Shown: positions 9,242 through 17,181, counted from the first letter of the stretch. The stretch: 64,000 bases of DNA from Chitinophaga horti (GCF_022867795.2 NZ_CP107006.1:4960001-5024000), one strand, 5' to 3'. The notes: generated by a model not told the origin, from the letters alone. Numbers and translations: made by a program.

Positions 9242-9425
9242 GGTTTGATCTGTTTAACAGTTTTCACAAAAATAGGAATTATGACTATCAAAAATGATGC
9301 AAGCGTTGGTTTGACCCATCGTTACGCGAAAACAGGCAAGGGCGGCAATGTACCGAAATAAGGAAAACATCTACCGATGAAATTGTCTATTTCTGTACAA
9401 CTTTGTCTTATCAAACCAATACAAC

Positions 9426-10367
9426 ATGAAAGCAATCACCTTAACAACCCCTGGCGGGATAGAAAACCTTGTCACCATTGAATTACCTATCCCTGCTATT
9501 CAACCAGATGAAGTATTAGTGCAGGTAGTATCCCTTAGCATTAACCCGGTTGACGTAAAAACGAGAAAAGGCAAAGGCATGTACGGCAGCCTGCAACAGC
9601 ACCAGCCACTGGTATTAGGCTGGGATATTTCTGGAGTGATTACCGCCACCGGCACGAACGTACATAACTTTAAAACAGGAGATGCGGTGTTCGGCATGGT
9701 GAACTTCCCCGGGCACGGACAGGCCTATGCGGAATATGTAGCCGTTCCTGCCAACCAGCTGGCACTGAAACCTGCCAACATATCCCACGAGGAAGCGGCG
9801 GCTGCTACACTGGCGGCACTTACAGCATATCAGGCCCTGGTTACGCATGCAAACATCAAACAGGGCGATAGGATACTGATTCATGCGGCGGCCGGCGGCG
9901 TTGGGCACTACGCCGTTCAAATTGCGAAACACCTGGGCGCCCATGTAACCGGCACCGCCTCTGCGGCGAACCGTGACTTCTTATTATCATTAGGTGCCGA
10001 TGCGCACATCGATTATCAAAACCAGGACTTTACCAAAGAATTACGCGATATCGATTATGTACTGGAATCGCTCGGCGGCGATATGATCGACCGGTCGTTG
10101 GAAGTAATTCGCCCGGGTGGGTCTATCAACTCGATCCCCTCCGGGCTGCCGGAGGACATTACGGCCAAAGCAGCGGCGAAAAACATACATGCTTACCGGA
10201 CGATGGTGTACAGCAGCGGCGAACATATGGAGGTGCTGGCCGACTGGCTGGAGAAAGGCATTATTAAATCTACGGTATCCCAAACCTTTGGCTTTGCCGA
10301 CATTCCGCAGGCACACCTGCAGATAGAAACAGGAAAAACGAGGGGCAAGGTCATCGTGAATGTGTAA
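9426..10367 (+). CDS. NADP-dependent quinone-oxidoreductase-like MDR enzyme
   Basis: A 313-residue medium-chain dehydrogenase/reductase of the zinc-free quinone oxidoreductase branch. A GroES-like domain (about 25-110: VLVQVVSLSINPVDVKTRKG) is followed by a Rossmann domain (about 120-290) with the nucleotide-binding loop ILIHAAAGGVGHYAVQIAK. There is no cysteine cluster for structural zinc. It probably reduces quinones or enones with NADPH in the cytoplasm; the substrate is not predictable. It stands alone between a minus-strand gene and a hairpin. Confidence 0.88.
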   Translation: MKAITLTTPGGIENLVTIELPIPAIQPDEVLVQVVSLSINPVDVKTRKGKGMYGSLQQHQPLVLGWDISGVITATGTNVHNFKTGDAVFGMVNFPGHGQAYAEYVAVPANQLALKPANISHEEAAAATLAALTAYQALVTHANIKQGDRILIHAAAGGVGHYAVQIAKHLGAHVTGTASAANRDFLLSLGADAHIDYQNQDFTKELRDIDYVLESLGGDMIDRSLEVIRPGGSINSIPSGLPEDITAKAAAKNIHAYRTMVYSSGEHMEVLADWLEKGIIKSTVSQTFGFADIPQAHLQIETGKTRGKVIVNV

Positions 10368-10374
10368 ATACAAG

Positions 10375-10401
10375 GGGCTGATCAAAAATATTGGTCAGCC
10401 C
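10375..10401. terminator. Hairpin between convergent genes, possible terminator
   Basis: A 9-bp stem with one G-T pair (10375-10383 with 10393-10401) lies just after the oxidoreductase stop codon. It lacks a clear T run on either strand, so termination is only possible, not assured. Confidence 0.4.
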
Positions 10402-10501
10402 AAATTTATCCGACTCCCTGATGAATTGATTTTTCGTTACGTGATTCTCATGACCGTCCGACTACTTTTGATACAGCCCTAATTTATTCGACTATCTGAT
10501 G
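10396..10501. repeat. Pair of 28-bp imperfect direct repeats
   Basis: Segments 10396-10423 and 10474-10501 share the pattern CAGCCC-AATTTAT-CGACT-CTGATG with a few mismatches, 78 bp apart. They lie between convergent gene ends, outside any ORF. Function unknown. Confidence 0.5.
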
Positions 10502-10557
10502 GAGACATGTAATCGTTTCTCAAAGCCTTCATTTTATCTTTTGGTCACCCGTTTTTA

Positions 10558-12795
10558 TTAATCTATCATTAACTGCGTAACAGCCGCCGCGTCGCGCGCC
10601 CATGCAAGGTTGTATACTTCGTCCGCCACTGCTTCTGCTGCCGCAGACAACTGCTGGGACTGCGCCTTTACAGTTAGTAATGCGCCGATGCTCATCTTAC
10701 CTTCCAGGCGGCGCAACATGGTTTTAACCATATTAAGATCGATGTTGCGGCCAAGCTGTCCACCGAACTGCAATTCAAGCCATACTACTTCGCGGGCCTG
10801 TACATCCAGCATACCGAATACAAGGCCTTTCGTAAGATCGCTGGTGACACGCACCTGGTGCTGCACACATGATGGATCGTAGGCTACACCGGTAGTTTCG
10901 GAAATCTTCATTGGATGCGCGCTGTTCATCCAGCCTACTACCACGTTCGGTGTGAGCGCACCTGCGCTGTACGCATTCGAAGTAAACACAACGTACTGCG
11001 CACCTGCCGTATGCAAGGCATCGATGTTCAGTTCGATGTATTCTGCGGTGCCCACTTGTTCGGGAATAGAGCGGATATCGCCGCTGTGGTTACAACCGGT
11101 TGTGACCAACTGGTAGTAGGAACAGGTTTCTATTTTATCGTCGTATGCTACTACGGCAGTAAGGTCCATATCCATATGCTGTGCAGGTAAACCCGCGCCC
11201 CAGTGCATAAACAGGCGAAGGGCATTGCCTTCTACCGCGAAGCGTGTTCCCATTAATGCGGCCGGTAAATCCTGCACTGTTTCGGCGCGATCACCAATGG
11301 CGAGCGGCATTTTAAACAAAGCAGGATCAATATACACCGTGCGTGATTTGTTTGGCTCCGTGGCGTAACGGCGTCCCATTTCTGCCAGGCACATATCGGC
11401 CACGGCGTCTTTCATTCGCGTTAACTGCTCATCGGTGTATTTGCTAATGAACTGGTTAGGGCCTACTTGTTTATTTACACCACCCAATGGTTTTACCACA
11501 CGTGGTGACGTGCTGAAATACTGGTCCGCATACATGGCCAGTGTTACCAGCAACCTTGCCGGCACCTTCGATGCAATTTCGCCGAAAGCCTTCAACGCAT
11601 CATCACTGTTAAACCATAACATATTTGCAAACAGCGAACGGGCAAACATGCCAGGGCGTTGCTTCAGTAAATCGAACGTTGCTGCACTGTCCTGTCCGGA
11701 ACGGAGTGCGTCCACCTGGCCCTGCCACACTTCATATTGCTCTTTCCCAAACATATCCATGAGCGCCCCTAAGCGACCAAATTGTGCACGTTTACCATAT
11801 TCGATCAGGCGAAGGGCACGGATAAAACGCACCCACATTGCCCGTTTGGGATGCATCGCTTCACACATCTGGGCAATATCCATGGACAGGCCATTCATCC
11901 ATTTCGCCACCCGCAGGCATTCACTCCGGCTATACTTAAGGCGCAAAGCGGCACGGGCCTCTGCTTCCAGCTGCTGCTTACGATCTGCCGGCGCCCACAT
12001 ATGTCCACCATTACGTTTATGCCGCGCTGTCAACACCTTTGGCTGCATGATTTGCGCTTTACCGGTCTGTTTAAACCAGAGGTAACGCATCACATCTACG
12101 GGCGTGCGAAATAACGTTTGCGCCTTATCTTCTTCACCAGCGGCTACATAAGCATCGATCACCAACATCAGGGTTTCTTTCATCGCGATGTCTGCCTGCG
12201 GCAACGGCAGGTGTGCGAGCAATGTGCGCAAACTTTCCTGCTGCGTGGCGTCCAGCGCAGTACGGGAAGTAAGCAGGCTTTTTAAAGTGGCGGACAAATG
12301 TTTGTCCGTCCACAGCTCGAGTATTTTAGGCTGACTCCCTTCCCCTGCAAGCGAGATGCCTGCTACTTCGAAGGGCGTACCACAAAACGGGCAGCCGTTG
12401 TAACGCGCCACCGGAAAGGTACCATCGGGAATGAGGTGACCGCAAGACAGCAGCACACCGGGCACTTCGCGGGCACCGATAAAGTTGACGAACGCGGTAA
12501 CGATATGATCGACCGCATTTTCGCCGGTGGGCATATCCCAGCCTTTTACCAGTGGTGCCCAGTTATGATTAGCGCCGGTTATCTCTTTAAGTGTTTCAAA
12601 CAATTGCTGATGAAATGCCTGGTCTGTTTGCTGCAATGCGTGCAGCAACGGCTCCGAAATACCCAATCCTAAGCGGGAAAGGTTGGCGGCGAGGCTGGCA
12701 GTATCGGGTGTAATCGCATGTTTGGCAGTCATAACGGCTGCGTTGGGGACATACGCGGCCTGGTAGCGAAGTGCTACTTGTAATAATTGTTTCAT
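10558..12795 (-). CDS. RING/zinc-ribbon-like and TerD-like domain protein (resembles MXAN_6230/SCO0854 family)
   Basis: A 745-residue cytoplasmic protein. A CGH...CPFCGTPF motif (Cys118, His120, Cys135, Cys138) looks like half of a RING or a zinc ribbon. The helical middle contains an LLKQRPGMFARSL segment. The C-terminal part from about 535 to 680 resembles TerD: an acidic DMDLT start (542-546), then GCNHSGDIRS, which parallels the HSGDNRT signature, and AEYIELNIDAL. From memory this layout matches the protein family named after Myxococcus MXAN_6230 and Streptomyces SCO0854, whose function is unknown. TerD domains bind calcium and occur in stress and conflict systems. The tRNA-like RNA lies 80 bp upstream on the same strand, and a WYL regulator is divergent. 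The TerD match is by eye, and the zinc site is inferred. Confidence 0.8.
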   Translation of the reverse strand: MKQLLQVALRYQAAYVPNAAVMTAKHAITPDTASLAANLSRLGLGISEPLLHALQQTDQAFHQQLFETLKEITGANHNWAPLVKGWDMPTGENAVDHIVTAFVNFIGAREVPGVLLSCGHLIPDGTFPVARYNGCPFCGTPFEVAGISLAGEGSQPKILELWTDKHLSATLKSLLTSRTALDATQQESLRTLLAHLPLPQADIAMKETLMLVIDAYVAAGEEDKAQTLFRTPVDVMRYLWFKQTGKAQIMQPKVLTARHKRNGGHMWAPADRKQQLEAEARAALRLKYSRSECLRVAKWMNGLSMDIAQMCEAMHPKRAMWVRFIRALRLIEYGKRAQFGRLGALMDMFGKEQYEVWQGQVDALRSGQDSAATFDLLKQRPGMFARSLFANMLWFNSDDALKAFGEIASKVPARLLVTLAMYADQYFSTSPRVVKPLGGVNKQVGPNQFISKYTDEQLTRMKDAVADMCLAEMGRRYATEPNKSRTVYIDPALFKMPLAIGDRAETVQDLPAALMGTRFAVEGNALRLFMHWGAGLPAQHMDMDLTAVVAYDDKIETCSYYQLVTTGCNHSGDIRSIPEQVGTAEYIELNIDALHTAGAQYVVFTSNAYSAGALTPNVVVGWMNSAHPMKISETTGVAYDPSCVQHQVRVTSDLTKGLVFGMLDVQAREVVWLELQFGGQLGRNIDLNMVKTMLRRLEGKMSIGALLTVKAQSQQLSAAAEAVADEVYNLAWARDAAAVTQLMID

Positions 12796-12837
12796 GTAGA
12801 TGTTTTAAAGTTCCCGGTAATTGTACGACTGTTCAGA

Positions 12838-12859
12838 AGAAGTAAGCCGCACCTGACCG
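12838..12859 (-). repeat. Copy 3 of the CGGTCA-N9-TACTTCT motif (leader of RING/TerD gene)
   Basis: Read on the minus strand, CGGTCA, nine bases, then TACTTCT. It lies between the tRNA-like RNA and the start codon at 12795. The sequence CAATTACCGG, also found inside the tRNA-like insert (12943-12952), recurs nearby at 12814-12823. Confidence 0.7.
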
Positions 12860-12874
12860 CAAAAATTTAATTCG

Positions 12875-12994
12875 AAAAGCAGGCTGGGCTCGAACCAGCA
12901 ACCCTCAGGTCCCATGAGAAGTAGGTTTTGTTTGACCGCTCGCCGGTAATTGCGAAACCAATATCTGATGCTCTATCCATTGAGCTACTGCTTT
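12875..12994 (-). ncRNA. tRNA-like RNA with about 47 extra nucleotides in the anticodon arm
   Basis: Read 5' to 3' on the minus strand, the acceptor AAAGCAG (12994-12988) pairs perfectly with CTGCTTT (12882-12876). TA follows. The D arm is GCTC-AATGGATA-GAGC with the conserved GG. The T arm is GCTGG-TTCGAGC-CCAGC, and the variable segment GGGTT has normal length. The anticodon stem starts as TCAG/CTGA, but 56 nt lie inside it where about 9 are expected. The extra part can fold as GGTTT/AAACC enclosing ACCG/CGGT. No anticodon is convincing, and no CCA is encoded. Total length is 120 nt. Perfect elbow and acceptor helices argue against a decayed tRNA. It sits in the leader of the RING/TerD-like gene and may be co-transcribed. 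A tRNA-like noncoding RNA is the best call. Confidence 0.8.
12917..12938 (-). repeat. Copy 2 of the CGGTCA-N9-TACTTCT motif (inside the tRNA-like insert)
   Basis: The same 6+9+7 layout as the other two copies. Here the nine-base spacer is AACAAAACC, nearly the reverse complement of the copy 1 spacer GGTTTTGGT, so the upstream leader could pair with the insert. Confidence 0.7.
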
Positions 12995-13033
12995 TTCCGT
13001 CTCCTGGCGATGATTGTTCTGGTGGTTTAGATC

Positions 13034-13055
13034 AGAAGTAACCAAAACCTGACCG
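13034..13055 (-). repeat. Copy 1 of the CGGTCA-N9-TACTTCT motif (upstream of tRNA-like RNA)
   Basis: On the minus strand, CGGTCA-GGTTTTGGT-TACTTCT, about 40 nt before the 5' end of the tRNA-like fold. With copies 2 and 3 it brackets and enters the RNA on the same strand. Confidence 0.7.
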
Positions 13056-13083
13056 TCGTTCGACATCACAAATATGCATACAC

Positions 13084-13108
13084 GACGACGCAGCTCATCT
13101 GCGTAGTT
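13084..13108. promoter_or_regulatory. Operator-like dyad 1, tRNA-like/RING side
   Basis: Arms GACGACGCA and TGCGTAGTT flank a 7-base spacer (7 of 9 positions symmetric). It matches dyad 2 in arm sequence and spacing. It lies about 90 bp upstream of the tRNA-like RNA, where it would control the minus-strand unit. Likely bound by the divergent WYL regulator (inference). Confidence 0.6.
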
Positions 13109-13184
13109 GAAATTTTATTTAAAATATTTTGACTATGACTGATTATCACATATTTAGCTGTATAGTAAGGTGGCATGCAGCTAA

Positions 13185-13209
13185 AACTACGCAGATCAAT
13201 TGCGCAGTT
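13185..13209. promoter_or_regulatory. Operator-like dyad 2, WYL gene side
   Basis: Arms AACTACGCA and TGCGCAGTT around a 7-base spacer (8 of 9 positions symmetric), ending 16 bp before the WYL start codon. Its centre is 101 bp from that of dyad 1. The position suggests autoregulation of the WYL gene. Confidence 0.6.
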
Positions 13210-13225
13210 TTTCTATCTTTAATAT

Positions 13226-14251
13226 ATGTCAGTTAATAAACTTGCCCTTATCCGTTATAAAACCATTGATGAATGCCTGCGCAAACGCCATCGCAAATGG
13301 ACGTTAGATCAGCTGATGGAAAAAGTAGCCGAGGTGTTGTACGAATACGAAGGCATTACCTCGGGCATCAGCAAACGTACCATACAGGCCGATATCCAGT
13401 TGATGCGTAGTGATAAACTTGGGTACAATGCGCCTATCATTGTAAAGGATAAAAAATATTACACCTACGAGGACGAGCAGTATAGCATTACGAAAGCACC
13501 CATCAACGACTCCGACATCGACAAAATGAAAGAGATCGTAGGCTTGTTAAAGCAGCTGAACGGCTTTAGCTATTTTGAGGAGATGAGTGAAATGATCGCC
13601 CGGCTGGAAAACAACCTCCACAAAAGCACACATCACACGAGCTATATCCAATTTGAACACAACCACCTGCTAAAGGGGATTGCGCATATCACGCAGCTGC
13701 ACCAGGCCATCCTGGGCAAACAGGTATTGCTGGTAGAATATAAATCCTTTCGTGCCAGTCATCCGCAGCACCTTATCGTTTATCCGTATCTGTTAAAGGA
13801 ATACCGAAATCGCTGGTTCCTTATCGGCAGAATAAAAGGAAATCAAAGCCTGGCCACCCTTGCGCTGGACCGCATCATCAGCTTCCAGGACCTGCCGCGG
13901 GAGGCGTATGTTTCGCATGACGGCGCGCCGCTGGACACGTATTATAATGATGTACTGGGTGTCACAAAAACGGAGAAAGACAAGGCGCAAAACGTCACTA
14001 TCAAAGTAGACGACCAACAGGCCCCGTACGTAAAAACCAAGCCGCTACACCATTCGCAAGTAGTGGTTAAGGAAGATGCGCGGCACCTGGTGATACAATT
14101 AACGGTTGTGATCAACTTCGAGCTGGAGCGGGAATTATTGGGCTTCGGGGAATGCGTGCAAGTGCTGGCGCCCCGCTCCCTGGCACAACGGATCAAAAGG
14201 CGGCTATCGGCAGCGGCGGCGCAATATGTGCCGGATTCAAAACCGGAATAA
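13226..14251 (+). CDS. WYL-domain transcriptional regulator
   Basis: A 341-residue regulator. The N-terminal winged-helix DNA-binding part (about 1-75, with SKRTIQADIQLMRSDKLGY as recognition region) is followed by a linker. The WYL domain at about 160-222 reads LLVEYKSFRASHPQHLIVYP and NRWFLIGR. A WCX-like C-terminal domain (LERELLGFGECVQVLAP) completes the protein. WYL domains bind nucleic acids or nucleotide ligands and often control conflict or repair systems. The gene is divergent from the tRNA-like RNA and RING/TerD-like gene, with two matching dyads between them, so it probably controls both units. The last ten codons lie inside the first copy of a 68-bp tandem repeat. Confidence 0.88.
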   Translation: MSVNKLALIRYKTIDECLRKRHRKWTLDQLMEKVAEVLYEYEGITSGISKRTIQADIQLMRSDKLGYNAPIIVKDKKYYTYEDEQYSITKAPINDSDIDKMKEIVGLLKQLNGFSYFEEMSEMIARLENNLHKSTHHTSYIQFEHNHLLKGIAHITQLHQAILGKQVLLVEYKSFRASHPQHLIVYPYLLKEYRNRWFLIGRIKGNQSLATLALDRIISFQDLPREAYVSHDGAPLDTYYNDVLGVTKTEKDKAQNVTIKVDDQQAPYVKTKPLHHSQVVVKEDARHLVIQLTVVINFELERELLGFGECVQVLAPRSLAQRIKRRLSAAAAQYVPDSKPE

Positions 14252-14424
14252 CCAGGTTCAAGACCGGCGGTTTTGTTTACCCGATGGCGCAATATGTGCC
14301 GGATTCAAAACCGGAATAACCAGGTTCAAGACCGGCGGTTTTGTTTACCCGATGGCGCAATATGTGCCGGATTCAAAACCGGAGTAACCAGGTTCAAGAC
14401 CGGCGGTTTTGTTTACCGGCGGCG
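14221..14424 (+). repeat. Three tandem 68-bp copies of the WYL gene 3' end and hairpin
   Basis: Exact period 68 (starts 14221, 14289, 14357), nearly identical copies. Copy 1 contains the last codons and stop of the WYL gene; copies 2 and 3 repeat them as noncoding DNA. Each copy contains CAAAACCG and CGGTTTTG, which form a stem followed by TTT, so each can act as a terminator-like hairpin. It lies between the WYL gene and the thioredoxin gene. Confidence 0.85.
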
Positions 14425-14453
14425 CAACATCTTTACAGAAAAACGAAATATTT

Positions 14454-15563
14454 ATGAAGAAACGCCTCCTTGCCCTGCTACTCATCCTGCATACACTTTC
14501 GTCAGTAGCCCAACAACCCTTTAACATCGAAGGTACGATCAGCGATTCGCTGAACGGACAGCACTTATACCTATATAGCATCGACTATTCCAACCTTAAT
14601 AAACCTATCCGCGATTCGGTCGTCATCGCGGGCGGGCGATTCCATTTTTCAGGGCAGCTTGTTACGCCTGCGGTACTTGTATCAATCTACCTGAAAAATT
14701 CGCGCGTGTTTTTTGACCAATTTTTTGTACAGGCTAGGCAGATGCAGGTTAACATTACCCAAGGTCCATCCGGCCGGCCGATTGCGCAGGTGGAGAACAG
14801 TCCGGCTACCCGGCAATACCGGGAATGGAAAGAACAGGCGTCACAACCTTTCGTGCAAAAATACCCGATCATGATGAAAATAGACAGCTTACGAAAAGCC
14901 GGAGCGAATGCGCAACTTATCCGCACAGAAGAGGAACGGCTGCCTGCGATTCAGGCCGCGCAGAAGCAGGCGCAATACCAATACGTTCGGCAACATTCCA
15001 AGGAATACATGGCACTTTACGCGTTGCGTTACTTCCTCACAGGTGATGACAATCCGTACGATACCTTGCAGCCACTTTACCAGCAGCTGTCACCCGAATT
15101 AAAATTATTGACAGAAGCCCGGGCGTTTGAAAAGGAGTTGGCAGCCATGAACGCGATATCTGTCGGCAAGCCTGCGCCCTTGTTTAGCGCCACCGCACCT
15201 GACGGTACAACAGTAAGCCTGGCAACATTTAAGGGCCGGTATGTGTTGCTAGACTTCTGGGCATCCTGGTGCGGCCCTTGCCTGCAACAAGCGCCCGGAT
15301 TGAAAGCGGCCTATGAAAAATACCGTTCTAAAGGATTAGCGATCGTTGGCATTTCGCTGGATGACAACCGCGACAAATGGATAGCCGCCATTCAACAACA
15401 TGAACTGAACTGGCCGCACTTGTCGGAATTGAAAGGCTTTAAAGGCACCATCTCCGCAGCGTATAGTGTTTCTGCCATCCCCACCACCTTTTTGCTGGAT
15501 AAGAACGGAATCATACTTGCCATTGACCCACACCTGTCATCCCTGGAAACCTTTCTGAAATAA
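14454..15563 (+). CDS. Secreted TlpA/ResA-like thioredoxin with DUF4369-type N-terminus
   Basis: A 369-residue protein. The ATG at 14454 is preferred over an upstream in-frame ATG because it starts directly at the signal peptide (MKKRLLALLLILHTLSSVAQ). The N-terminal region (about 22-110) is the beta-rich DUF4369-type domain usual for Bacteroidota. The C-terminal thioredoxin fold (about 235-365) has the redox motif WCGPC in LLDFWASWCGPCLQQ and the cis-Pro loop SAIPTTFLLD. It probably reduces disulfides or peroxides in the periplasm. The LytS-type kinase gene starts one base after its stop codon, so the three genes to 17917 form an operon. Confidence 0.88.
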   Translation: MKKRLLALLLILHTLSSVAQQPFNIEGTISDSLNGQHLYLYSIDYSNLNKPIRDSVVIAGGRFHFSGQLVTPAVLVSIYLKNSRVFFDQFFVQARQMQVNITQGPSGRPIAQVENSPATRQYREWKEQASQPFVQKYPIMMKIDSLRKAGANAQLIRTEEERLPAIQAAQKQAQYQYVRQHSKEYMALYALRYFLTGDDNPYDTLQPLYQQLSPELKLLTEARAFEKELAAMNAISVGKPAPLFSATAPDGTTVSLATFKGRYVLLDFWASWCGPCLQQAPGLKAAYEKYRSKGLAIVGISLDDNRDKWIAAIQQHELNWPHLSELKGFKGTISAAYSVSAIPTTFLLDKNGIILAIDPHLSSLETFLK

Positions 15564-15564
15564 C

Positions 15565-17181
15565 ATGAGCACAAAACATCGACTTCTATTGTTGACGGGC
15601 TGCCTGTTCTGCCTGGGCGCTACCGGTCAACGTAAAACACGCCCGACGGCGGCAACGTATATCAGCCTGGGCACAACGCAGCTTTCCTTTCAAACCGATT
15701 ACTCGACGTTGGAGGCTACGCACCATGCGAATGAGTTCCGTCTCCATGTATATACCGGCGACGTTCTTATACAGGCGATCAATCTCGACAGCCTGATAGT
15801 TGGTCCACAAGGCGGACAATTTATGAAACTTGCCACGCGGTCTGCATTCGGACAGCTGCAGGCGCGGTTATTCAAAAACGATAGCCTGCTGCAGGACTGG
15901 GCGCCATTATCTGCACTTCCCGCTTACATAGATTCTAATACCATGTATAAGTACAATCGGGGTGAACCTGGGCGTGGCCGCCAGTTAGCTAACATCAAGC
16001 TTGACAATAGCGACAGCCTGTTACTGGAGCTACGAAATAACAGCGGCGCCAGCCTGTTACGGGTCACGATCACAAAAGGAGCATGGGATACGCAACCGTT
16101 TATACAAAGTATGTCCATAGCGCCTCCGGGGGCAGACTTATATGCATCCCGAAACAGTGTGACAAAACGGTTTTATAAATCAAAAGAAAACACCTTTTAC
16201 CAGGGCTGGCCTGGCGATGGATTAACACTACATCACCAGGTAATGGTGCCTGGCGTATCGCTCAGCCTCCTTTTCAGGCAGCGGGGAGTGCGTGGTGACT
16301 CCATTTTCGAATACCGTTTATGGCGCAATGATACCCATCGCGGCTGGCAACGAAGTGACGAGATCATACACACCGATCCACTGGAAGCCGGCACGTCATA
16401 TATCCTGGAAGTACGCTTTGCCGATCAGCCGACGCGACGTTCTATATACAGTTTTAAGGTTCCGGCAGCCTGGTATCAAACGTGGTGGGTGAGGGCGCTG
16501 GCCGCCTTGTTGCTGGCCACGCTACTACTGCTTATTTTCGGCTGGATGCGTCTCCGGCTGATGCGGCGCAAAGCCGAGCGCTACCGCCTGGAAACACAGG
16601 CGCTCTACGCGCAGATGAATCCTCACTTTCTTTTTAACGCTCTGAGCACCATACAAGGACTGATGAATGACGGGCAAACCACCAAAGCCAATCATTATCT
16701 TACTGGCTTTGCATCCTTACTAAGGGGCACGATACAAATGGGCAACCGCACTACCGTTCCACTCGTGACGGAGCTTAAAAACCTGGAACATTACATTCGG
16801 CTGGAACAGATGCGATTTAACTTTAACTATATATACACTATCGACGAAACGATTCCCACTAACGACCTGGAGGTACCACCGCTGCTAGCTCAACCACTGA
16901 TCGAGAATGCCGTTAAACATGGACTGGCGGCCAGGCGCGAGGATGGGTTGCTTGTCATCCACATCTATCGGAAAAAAAACGATTTTCTGATGAGCATTCA
17001 CGATAATGGGGAAGGCTTTGACGCGCAGGCGGCCACCGGTGGTTATGGATTGCGATTAACACGCGAACGCATCTCCCTATTTAACAAACAGTCGCAGTCT
17101 CAGCAACTGTTGCTTACATTTACTTCCGGCGAAACCGGCACAACCATGATCATTCGTTATAAAAACTGGCTACATGATTAG
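15565..17181 (+). CDS. LytS-family sensor histidine kinase
   Basis: A 538-residue membrane kinase. After a signal-like N-terminus (LLLLTGCLFCLGATG), the periplasmic part (about 25-305) ends in a Y_Y_Y-like beta-sandwich (IFEYRLWRNDTHRGWQ). One membrane helix (ALAALLLATLLLLIFGWM) is followed by a His_kinase domain (MNPHFLFNALSTIQ with the phosphoacceptor His). The ATPase domain has IENAVKHG and GYGLRLTRERI. It overlaps the LytTR regulator gene by 8 bp, so the two are translationally coupled. The ligand is unknown; linkage to a periplasmic thioredoxin hints at redox or envelope stress, which is inference. Confidence 0.9.
   Translation: MSTKHRLLLLTGCLFCLGATGQRKTRPTAATYISLGTTQLSFQTDYSTLEATHHANEFRLHVYTGDVLIQAINLDSLIVGPQGGQFMKLATRSAFGQLQARLFKNDSLLQDWAPLSALPAYIDSNTMYKYNRGEPGRGRQLANIKLDNSDSLLLELRNNSGASLLRVTITKGAWDTQPFIQSMSIAPPGADLYASRNSVTKRFYKSKENTFYQGWPGDGLTLHHQVMVPGVSLSLLFRQRGVRGDSIFEYRLWRNDTHRGWQRSDEIIHTDPLEAGTSYILEVRFADQPTRRSIYSFKVPAAWYQTWWVRALAALLLATLLLLIFGWMRLRLMRRKAERYRLETQALYAQMNPHFLFNALSTIQGLMNDGQTTKANHYLTGFASLLRGTIQMGNRTTVPLVTELKNLEHYIRLEQMRFNFNYIYTIDETIPTNDLEVPPLLAQPLIENAVKHGLAARREDGLLVIHIYRKKNDFLMSIHDNGEGFDAQAATGGYGLRLTRERISLFNKQSQSQQLLLTFTSGETGTTMIIRYKNWLHD

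Noticed and set aside
12875..12994. Ordinary tRNA with a self-splicing group I intron
   Set aside because: The extra sequence is only about 47 nt, far below any group I intron, and no conserved core elements are visible.
14221..14424. CRISPR array
   Set aside because: The three units are continuous 68-bp copies with no variable spacers, and they contain the end of a gene.
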